Shown in pieces: positions 54,235 through 64,000 of a stretch of 64,000 nt of DNA. Below the pieces are notes generated by a model. The model saw only the letters and a list, made by a program, of their open reading frames with translations, searched no databases and was not told the DNA's origin. The position numbers and the translations under genes were made by a program. The DNA comes from Mytilus galloprovincialis (taxonomy: Eukaryota; Mollusca; Bivalvia; Mytilida; Mytilidae), in contig NC_134846.1 of assembly GCF_965363235.1 (NCBI RefSeq), positions 2,981,001 to 3,045,000 of the forward strand, in the 5' to 3' direction. The first letter of the stretch is position 1; each line of letters opens with the position of its first letter.

Positions 54235-57200
54235 AATCTCGGACTATATTTAAATGTGTATAAACTCAAGAGACAACAATAACAAAAGTTTAAGCATAAA
54301 TCATCACAACATATAACATGTATAAACCAGTGGCGGATCCAGCCATTTTAAAAAGGTGGGGTCCCAACCCAGAGTAAAGGGGGGGGGTCCATTTATATGC
54401 TCCCATTCAAATGCATTGATCGGTCAAAAAAAGGGGGGTTCCAACCCCCGGACCCCCCCCCCCCCCGGGGCGATGATCCTTTTGTACTTTTCGTAAACAT
54501 ACACAAAACAACACAATATTCAATATACTACAATACAACGTATAACATGTATATAATACAATATGTCTACCAAGTATCAACAAACAACACACAATATTTA
54601 TACATATATATATAAACACCAATATAGCACTATATTCAATGCGGTATAAGTGCAAGTGTCTGTGCGTATGTGTATATATGTGTACACAAGTTCAATGTGT
54701 ATCGGTGAAACTAAATCGAACTAATCCTGTTTACAAAAAAAAAATCAGACACCTAAACCAAATGTCAGTTGGGTATCTTACCCTATAAATCGCAATGCAA
54801 ATTCACAAAGTTTTACTGTAAATTCAAAGTTTGTAAAAATATATATATATAAATCAAAACTACTTTTTAAACAAAAAACAAAAAAATGTTTTTCTTAAAT
54901 TGGACATCCGGTTCCAGTCGAAGATGGCCTTGACCTTGGGTGTGTCTGTGGATGGGGTCGGGTATGAAGGGTGTGATACTAATGTACAAACTTTATCCGA
55001 GACTAAGTTTACAAGTGTCACAAAGCGTGTTAAATAATCACAAAATTTCAATCAAATGTTAAAACTCAACACGATACTAATCTTAATATTTTTCAAATAA
55101 TAACGACGTGGTTTACTTGTTTAACAAAGCACTTATTCTAATGCACAAAATTTGTCCCAATCGCTATTGTTTTCTCAAAATTTCTATGTTATTTTACATT
55201 AATAGCAACCACAACTTCAAGCGGTGTTACACAAACATCATGAACATCTATAATTCTAAAATTACGAGGTCCAATTTGTCAGCCGTCATCACGTAAAAAC
55301 GACGAATCAAAGAATTCAGCTTTATATATAACTAATATAGTACAAAGGTGTAGATTAAAAATTACACCACTCCAGGCCCTTTTGTTTTCCACGTAATTAA
55401 TATTGCCAATAATTAAGAAGTTCCGGGTCGAGTCCAATACCGATACCAATAGTATATTCACCTGTTACCTATAACCTTATCTGTACGTTCCGCATCTAAC
55501 AGGTGCACCACCAAACGGTGCATTTAGGATTATGCTATATACACGGATCATAATCACAGGGTTGACACTACTAAATTCAATCATTGTCAAATTGTTACCT
55601 ATCGTAGTATTTTAATCAGTAAGACTTTCTAAGATAACAATACGAATACTAAAAATCTGGACTAAAAATAAGGTGTATATAGGAACCGTTTTCAATTTGT
55701 TATCGGGCATGACATAAAACAGTGAATCAAATAATTCAACTTTATTTATAACTAACATAGGACAATGCTGTTGATTAAAAATTACTCCATTCCAGGACCT
55801 TTTGTTATCCAAATAATTAATATTACACATAAAACAGTGAATCAAATAATTCAACTTTATTTATAACTAACATAGGACAATGCTGTTGATTAAAAATTAC
55901 TCCATTCCAGGACCTTTTGTTATCCAAATAATCAATATTACCAATAATTGATAAGTTCCAGTTCGACGGGTTCAAACAGAAAGATTTGAAAGCAGAGAAA
56001 ACTGTGTATCTTATTATCGGCATGACTTTATCAGATAAAAAAATAATACTAAAATAAGGCTTGCGCATAGTTATATACTTTAATTCAGTCACACGTCTTT
56101 TAGCGCTAATACATGTATGTCCTAAATGAAATCGATAACGTTTACGGCAATTCTATTAAGAGGGAAGCAATTGATGAGGTAGCCATTTATTAGTATTAGT
56201 TTGTTCAATGCCGGTTGTTAATGATTATCATAATTGCAAATTTAATCTGTATCATATGAATTAAATTTTGACTGAAATTGCTTATTGTCCAGTTGCAAGT
56301 ATTTCATGCTCATTAATACCGAACATACAAATAATTAAAGGTAGTTGAATTAAGTGTTTACTGTGTAAATTATTTGTTTATTATAAACTCCGGTGATGTC
56401 TTTTATATCAATCCGACGGCGATCGTTCAGCATTATTTACTTCCAATTATTCAACATTTCTGATATTTTAAAAGCTCATAAAATCATAAACTGTTATTCA
56501 GTTATTTTTAATAAATTTTAGGTTTCGAGCATCACTTTAGACACACGATTAAACATAACGTCCAGTGCCAAATATTTCATGCATTACTTGAATGACATCA
56601 TGTTAAAAATTTAGATAGGTTTTACAACTGTATTATCATACCGGGAACCAGTCTTCATTTGTCAACACTGGTATCTCGCAGTACTTTGATAGTGAACAAA
56701 TGTATTCTGCGGAATTGTTTAGTAAAACTCCCTGGACGATATGACCAGCTACAAATATTACAATAAAGAAGATATCGTTGATTACAGAAACAATCCTGCT
56801 ATGAACAAAGGGACTGCTGTTTTAGTTGCGGTTTCTAGCGAAGAGGAGTAGTTACAAATAGATAAGTGTCCTAGACGAGGCACATTTTATAAGATGATAT
56901 AACAGACTTCTGTTTTCAAATAAACAGACACTAGATGAGAATGGCACAATAAAAATGTATTTTTACTAATTGCAAATTAAATTTGTACTGTATCTATTAA
57001 CTTTAGACTGTTGATTGCGTATTTTAACGGTTGCAAGTATTTCATGCATATTTAGAGAGCACATACAAGTTTTAATGTTTTAATGTTTTTACAGTTGTAG
57101 TGTATAAATTAACTTTAAACTATTGATTGCGTATTGTCCAGTTGCAAGTATGTCATGCATATTTAGAGAGAACATACAAGTTTTAATGATTTTACATTTC

Positions 57201-60200
57201 TAGTGTATAAATTAACTTTAAACTGGTGATTGCGTATTGTCCAATTGTTTCATGCATATTTAGAGAGAAAATAAATGTTCTAATGCGCAGAGAAAGGGAC
57301 ATTTTGACCAGGTATATGTACAGTTAATATAAACATGTTTGCTTATAATTTACATACGACATAGACGAAATGACGCCCCCACTTTTGAGGGCCCTCATGG
57401 GGTTTTTGATTATGTGATTACTTGGCCGTTTTTTTAATGATTATTTGATTATTAAGCCAAATATTTCATGATTATTTGATTACCTAGGACTGTATTTTTA
57501 GTTTATGATTATTTGATTACTAAAGATAAGCAAATATTTAATGATTATGTGATTATATTGGCAAAAAAATGGTGATTATGTGATTACTAGGACCCCCATG
57601 AGGGGCCTCACTTTTACCCAGCTTGTACTGCCGGTTTAAAAAAGACCTTACGACTTTATCTTTATTTTTTAATGAAATGGTAAAATTATTATCATTAATG
57701 AAATAGCAATAGCCAAATAACGCTTGATATGGACACATTTGGGAGATTGGACACGTTTAGGGGTAAGTTGAAAAATGGACACGTTTGGGCGCCCATATAT
57801 GTTTTGCAGTTCAGTGACGTCGATGTGGACACGTTTTGGGGAATCGGACACGTTTGGGGGGAAGGACACGTTTATGAGTGTTACATATATATAAATAGAT
57901 AAATGTAATACATAAAATATAAATGCAAACCTTTACAATGAATATATAAGTCAATCTCAAGCAGTCAATCGCTGTACAAAACACGTTTTTCCTTTCACCG
58001 GATGTTGATGTAGATTACGGTCGAGTGCACTGATAAAAGATGTACTTAATAACTAACTTACTAATCTTATTCAGTATAAAATCCAGTACAAAAGGATCAT
58101 CGCTGAAACCATAGATGTAATACCCATAGATACAGTTCGCCAAAAGTTCCCCACTGTTCTCTATTGTTAGATAAAAAGAACCATGACCAAATTGACTGTC
58201 TTTGATGTTTCATGTGTGTTGTACTCAATCAAGTAACTGTAGCCACATCTCTTATATGTTGATCTCATTGACCAGTGTAATAGATTTTCTTAAATGTCTT
58301 CTCGAGTTATGTCCCTTCTGTTGTTAAATGATGTCTATTTTTAGCGCACTGGACAGACAAATAAAATGGTCAAAAAATGAATGAAATCGATCAAAAATGG
58401 CGCATTTTACAAGTGAAATATTGAACTAAATTGAAAAATGTATTTTTTAGGCTCGTATCTTTATATTTTATAAAAATTGTGTTCCTGTTAGTTCCTGAAA
58501 ATGGGAATAGCACGTTGTTGAACTTTTAAAATACACCTTTTCTTTGATATGCTTGTTCAATGTTTTCTAACAATTATATTTTTCATAAATATGTTTATAA
58601 TAGTAGGCATACATTTTTAAGATAAAGTTAAATTGATATTAAATCTTAAAACTTAGATATGATGAAAAATGAAGTTCTTCCTAAAAAAGAAAAAATATTC
58701 ACATTTATTAGTTTCTTTTCGGGAATAATTTGTAATATTGTTTTATCTAAACAAATTTTTTTTTTATAAGGTAGCTACCATTTGATTTTTATGGGGGGGG
58801 GGGGGGGGCTAGGATGAAAAATTTTGTCCTGCATTTTTTTTTAGCGGTAATCTCTGTCCTGCCTTTTTATTTTTCACTCTGTTCGGTCCTGCCTTTTTTT
58901 TTTAGTTTATCCAGACTTTTTTTTACCTAACTTGTCGTCCTGACTTTTTTTTTTTGCAAGTGTCTCATCCTGCCTTTTTTTTTTACTCAAAACTCCTGTC
59001 CTGCCTATTTTTTTCAAATTTCATCCTAGCCCCCCCCCCCTAAAAATCAAATGGTAGCTCCCTAATCAAGTCAGCATAAAATATATATTTTAAATTTGTT
59101 TCTTTCTGATTTTTTAGCCTGTTTAATTGCTAAGTAGGTTTTAATTGTCAGTTTTCTATTGTCTTGATTGTCAATCTGCATCTTCAATTTTACTATCAAT
59201 ACAGTGTTTACATATTCTTTGATCCAAAGGCGTATTATTATATCTGCCTTTTTCAATGTGTAAATTGTGGTTAGAAATTTTTAAGATGTATACTGATCCC
59301 GGGCTAGTTTCCAATATTTCCGATAATCACAATAATCACGCTGGGCGCCATTTGTAGTCGAGTGGTTTTCTTGGCTTTAGTAGACACAAATAGAATGAAA
59401 TTCAAAACAGTGTAGCTGTGGCCATTGATTGACACATTAAATTCATCCATTGACTGGGACAATTTAGGTGAACGTTTGTATGTAACGACCACTGCTCACT
59501 ATGTACTTTTTGAAGACACTTAAACTATGGGGTCACCAAAGGTTCTCAACGCACAAATAAAGTAATTCGAAAAATTAATCAGAAATAACACGATGTTTTG
59601 ATATATATATATTATATAAATCAAAACATAAAGGTTATTCCTGATTAATTTTTCGAATTATTTTATAATTAAAGGCGTTAAGAAATCTTTGGTGACCCCA
59701 CAGTTTAAATGGCTATCGTAGGTACGTCGTGAACAGTGGTCGTTACAGACAAACGTTCACGTAAATTGTCCCCGTCAATGGATGAATTTAATGTGTCAAT
59801 CAATGGCCACATCTACACTGTTTTGAATTTCATTCTAAAACACTTCTCAGGTTTTGAATTCTAATTTATTACGATATCGAAAAGTTGTAAACAAAAGACC
59901 CTGTAATTAAATATAAAATTATAAACAACGGTTCAAGAATAATAGCATGAGAACAATAAGAACTCAATGAATTTCCAATTAAAATAAATTTTACAAGCTG
60001 TTAATACTTTCTCTTATTTTGTTATTCTAACAAAATATCAATGTAATCTAATTGAATTAAATCGCTTATTGATTTTACAAACTATTCAATTATATAATAA
60101 TGTCTTAAAAATACAATTACATGCAAAACTAGATGCTACACGAAACTAAATAGCTAATGTTTAGCAAAAGCAAAGCAATTAAAAATAAGCATAAGCAAAC

Positions 60201-63200
60201 AAAATGATAAGCATTGACACGGTGGGTATGGTTGTTTGCGAGAGAACGTTCTGTGCTAGTGATTTGGTCCTGTCATGTGCTGGTGGGTCCTGATTCTGTG
60301 CTGGTGGGTTTGTTTACATTGTATCAGGACGGCAATAAAACGACTGTTTTGTTGCTTAATTTTTCTCTGATGCGTCATAAGTACCATGCAAAGTATATTA
60401 CAACAATATTATATTGCAAAAGTCGTGCAAGTTCCTTAAACGGAGATATGTCCTGACGCTGTGCTTGTGATAAGAAAAACGGTCCTGGTTCTGTGCTCCT
60501 ATGTCCTGGTTCTGTGCCTTTATATTTTAGTTAAAAGTGGCATATATTCAAGATCATTGATACTGTTATTAACTAATTAACTGCTGTCTGCTTTCTTGAA
60601 ATTTACATTGTTGTGAATCTGTTTACTGTTATTATGAGAGAAAAAATACCCCTATTTTTAAATTATTTTTTAAAAATTAACTGTAATCTTATTTATTGAC
60701 CTGTTAATGGAACCCTTCTTGTCCCCTTTTAAGATAAGAACATGTTTACGATATTCGGGATTACGATCATTTTGCAAGATCACCAAAATACGTTGTAATT
60801 TATACAATACTTAAATAAAGTAGATGATGTGGTATGTTTGTTGTCAATGGAAACCAAAGGAAGTATGTGTTAACAACCATACGTCATCGTACGACCTTCA
60901 ACAATAACCCATAAAATAAAAATGTAAAAGGTTTTGCATAAAAATGGAGAGCAAAAATATAAAACAAAGGACTTTTTGAGCGTTTGAATCATATGTCTTT
61001 AGCAGCTTAAAACACATTTGTTTGTTAACAATTTAGTGCTGACTATAAGAATGACAATAGTATTGCGGGTTTGTTTGTTTGGTTTTTTTTTGGGGGGGAT
61101 GGGGGATAACCTAGAGCGAGGAATAGTTTCTCGTAAGATTTAAAAGTTGTATTTTAAAAGAAAAATGTATCTTATAGCTATTAAGAATCACTTGCTGTAT
61201 CTGTAAGATTTTTTCAACATATTTTTTTTGTCTGAACGGTTATCAGGTATTTTTTTTTCGAAAGTTCGATAGAACACTAAAAAAAATCATTATTTTATGA
61301 AAGGGCAGACTAGAATATGTCCGAGAAGGAGACGAGATAACCTTTGTCTAGAGATTTTTGTTATGTTTAGCATGGGATCAACACAAGGGTACATTATCCT
61401 TAAAGATCTATTTAAAAGTATGTGAAACTACCGTTTGCTTTGTTAAATGATTGTGCCTTCAATTTCAAATATGTAAAATATCTCGTAGCTTCATACTACA
61501 AATTGAGTATAAAACAAGTATATAAGTTTAAAAAAGAAATTCTTAGATTAAACACCTACATTTAATTTTAAAAGGTCATAACAGTTTAAAACAATACAAA
61601 TCTACACACACAAAAAAAAACTGGCTTACTTTCAACTGGTTATCACTCCTAAAGTTTGCATAACCAAACAATGACTTTTCTGTTCAGCAAGCAAGATAAC
61701 CAAAGATATTCCCTTTGTCTACACAGTCATTGAAATCGGCTTTAATATTGCAAAAGTTCAAGCAATTAGGGCAAAACCTACCGAGTAAAAAAATCAAAAG
61801 GCCAATGTCTATCTATCTTGCACATTTCAGAAAATTCAGATCAGATAACAAAACTGGGTCCAGCAACATTTATAAGCAATTTAAGATTTTGACCCTCACA
61901 GTTTCCATTCACCACAAATATCCTCGTTACAACGAATCATTTTAAATACAAAAATACCAGTTGCAGCCTTTTGTTTATCTATTAATATATGTATACGGAT
62001 AAAGCTATGAAAGGCAGCAGGGTCACCAGGGTGAGGAGTCCATGTCATCTGAAATAAATGCTAAGCATAGATCTGGAAAGCGACAGATAATCATGACATT
62101 AAAAAATACTCTTCTTTTCGACTTTTTTCGAACAAATTGACACATAAAATGAATTATATAGTATTGTGGAATTTTTAACTGGTGTTCAATTCATTGGTTA
62201 CACCTTTTACTAGGATAACAATCCTGTCAAGTATGAGCTGGGAAAAATATTTCAGAAAAGAAGATGGAAATGTGAAATTTTTCGTGCGTCAGGTGCAACA
62301 GCATACGAACAGCTAACATGCCTCGTCAGGCTGGAAGCTAAAAAGTCCACGAAAATTTGATTTAAAGCCTTTATTCGTTCCAACAAAGTTATAGAGATTT
62401 TGTTGAGGATTTAACCATCTACGACAACAAGAATTTTTTTTTAGAATTTACAGCTCTTCTATAAATATATGCAAAGCAAACCATTGATCAAATTGCTTGC
62501 TATGATTGTTTGGATGTTTGTAAACGACAGGTAAGTAGTCTGTTTACTATACACTAGAATTTGTTTGGACAATAAACATTAACTTCAATTCCTGTCAGTT
62601 TGTATTTGTCCAATCAAATCCCACTATGTATTGAAACTCCGCCTACCTATTGTTTGAAAACATCCAAGCAAACATAGCAAGCAAGTCAATCAAAGTTTTT
62701 TTTTTGCATGCTTTTATAGAAGAGCTCTATATAATGCAAAGAAGCGTTTAAGTCTTTCGCCAAAAAAATACTATCAATTTCTTTTTGTCCTATGTAAACT
62801 TCCGTACCATTTCCTTCCATTCATGATCATTAAATTGAACTGTAAAATATTTCTTGGTACCTTCTTAATTCCTTTATAAGTCTTATGTAAACATAATTAT
62901 GACAATAACTGTTGTTAGTACAAGCTTCACTGCACACTTTTAAAGTTCTGCTTCATCAAACATTAAAACGGGAACTTAAGTTTTGAGACTTTTTTAATCG
63001 ACACGATTGTAATTTTTGTATTTTTGTGCAAAAACCCATATTTTGACCCCAAAATTAGCGAAAATTAGCCCTTCGATTTCTGTCGATTTTTTATATGATC
63101 AATAGCATATGCCAATAGATCGATTTTCACCAAGGAACCTTTTGTTGCAATTAGTTTGAGGTTGGCCGATTTTTTTAGCTAGATTGACTGAACTATATGA

Positions 63201-63585
63201 GAACATGGTTTATCTATTAGTTGAAAATGCGGCTTTGAACTAGCTTTCAGTACCTGCGAGCATTCGTTGTTCAATATAATGTGTGTCTTTGTGTTATTAT
63301 TTTATGTGATAAATTGTTGTGTTGGTACACCACTGTAACAATGAAGGAGGAAATGAGGAGGGTTGGTTGGGTAGAAGTGGGGAGGGGTATGCGGAGCGCT
63401 AACAAACATGTCTGAGGCTTGTTTAGGGGGGTATCAATATCCCATTAAGTTTTTATCACAATATCCCGTATCCCTATAATGTTTACCCCTAATATCCCAA
63501 TAAATATTTTTTACAAACATCCCATATCCCTAAAACTATTTTGAAATATCCCAAAAAATCATCATAAATTCATTCCCATGCCCAT
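54235..63585 (+). repeat. 9.35-kb tandem duplication, copy 2
   Basis: 9351 bp, against 9350 for copy 1. The offset from copy 1 is 9350 at the start, 9349 after the C run and 9351 after the G run. Copy 2 keeps only the last 11 bp (AATCTCGGACT) of the palindrome arm. The junction reads CCCAT|AATCTCGG; at most one base (T) is shared between the two breakpoints, so the join is not homology-driven. Confidence 0.95.
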
Positions 63586-63922
63586 TTTTTCCTCATCATC
63601 ACAACGTGAACAGTTTTGACTGGTAAAACAAACTGTATTAAAGGAAATTTACAGTGCATACTTCCAGTGTTAAATAAGAATATATGTGTCCAAAAGATGA
63701 AGTGTTCCATCTTAGAGCCTTGTATAACAATCTCTTTTTATGTGATCTTAAACGATAAATTTAGTGTAAGGGGTCTAATTTCAGACTTTTTTTTTATTGT
63801 TCAAACCGTGATGCATGACTGCAAAATTTCATTTTGATAGCATTCTTCTTTCATTGATAATAAACTTCATCCTATACGTTAACCTATGTTGGAAAGACCA
63901 GAAGGACTCAACCCTGTCTCTT
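63586..63922. other. Flank to the right of the duplication
   Basis: Single-copy in this window. The frame at 63616-63837 shows no family resemblance. Nothing else was seen. Confidence 0.4.
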
Positions 63923-64000
63923 GTCCGAGATTGCTCTGACATCCAACGGCTGTTTTGCCAGACAAGCTGAGACTGTGAGACGTCAGAGCACGTCCATATC
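63923..64000. repeat. Diverged relative of the 44784 palindrome, cut by the window end
   Basis: GTCCGAGATTGCTCTGACAT, then CAACGGCTGTTTTGCCAGAC and AAGCTGAGAC follow the left arm of the 44784 palindrome with about five changes. GACGTCAGAGCACG then begins what looks like a shortened right arm, so the middle of the palindrome has been deleted here. Confidence 0.8.

Overview
This is animal nuclear DNA: AT-rich, with spliced genes, long introns and many dispersed repeats. No bacterial operon, CRISPR array, rRNA or tRNA gene was seen. The gene families (short-chain collagen C4-like secreted protein, DZIP3-type HEPN protein, Rho-family GTPase) and the repeat families point to a bivalve mollusc. I recognise several of the repeats from marine mussel (Mytilus) genomes, so Mytilus is my best guess; this is inference from memory, not a search.

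Three spliced genes can be built with consistent reading phase and GT-AG junctions. (1) On the minus strand, 24987 down to 16259, a five-exon Rho/Rac-like protein of 197 aa. It aligns to Rac1 without gaps for its first 120 residues, but it has lost G12, T17, T35, G60 and Q61, so it looks like a pseudo-GTPase; it keeps the TKxD motif and a CAAX box. (2) On the plus strand, 28587 to 35666, a three-exon secreted short-chain-collagen-C4-like protein of 237 aa. (3) On the minus strand, 40801 down to 37101, a three-exon protein of about 550 aa: a DZIP3-like HEPN domain followed by a coiled coil with about eleven 14-residue repeats.

Layout. 1-9.6 kb: no gene; tandem repeats and small inverted-repeat elements, including a TTAA-flanked element nested in a palindrome. 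9.6-11.2 kb: decayed reverse-transcriptase (RT) element. 11.2-16.2 kb: MITE, minisatellite and dispersed repeats. 16.3-25.0 kb: the Rho-like gene; its introns hold two more RT copies, one broken by a TTAA element and one by a Mutator-like element with a 9-bp target duplication. 25-28.5 kb: LINE endonuclease remnant and tRNA-like segments. 28.6-35.7 kb: C4-like gene, with an AT-rich 21-bp-repeat element, a 1.8-kb dispersed repeat and a 1.2-kb foldback in its introns. 37.1-40.8 kb: HEPN gene. 41.3-44.2 kb: MITE relic and a decayed Ty3/Gypsy element. 44.8 kb to the end: a perfect 52-bp-arm palindrome, then a 9.35-kb segment present twice in tandem and virtually identical, with its left breakpoint inside the palindrome arm.

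The three genes do not form an evident pathway. The novelty lies in the degenerate Rho protein, the HEPN-plus-repeat protein, and the nested transposon structures whose empty sites can be read directly.
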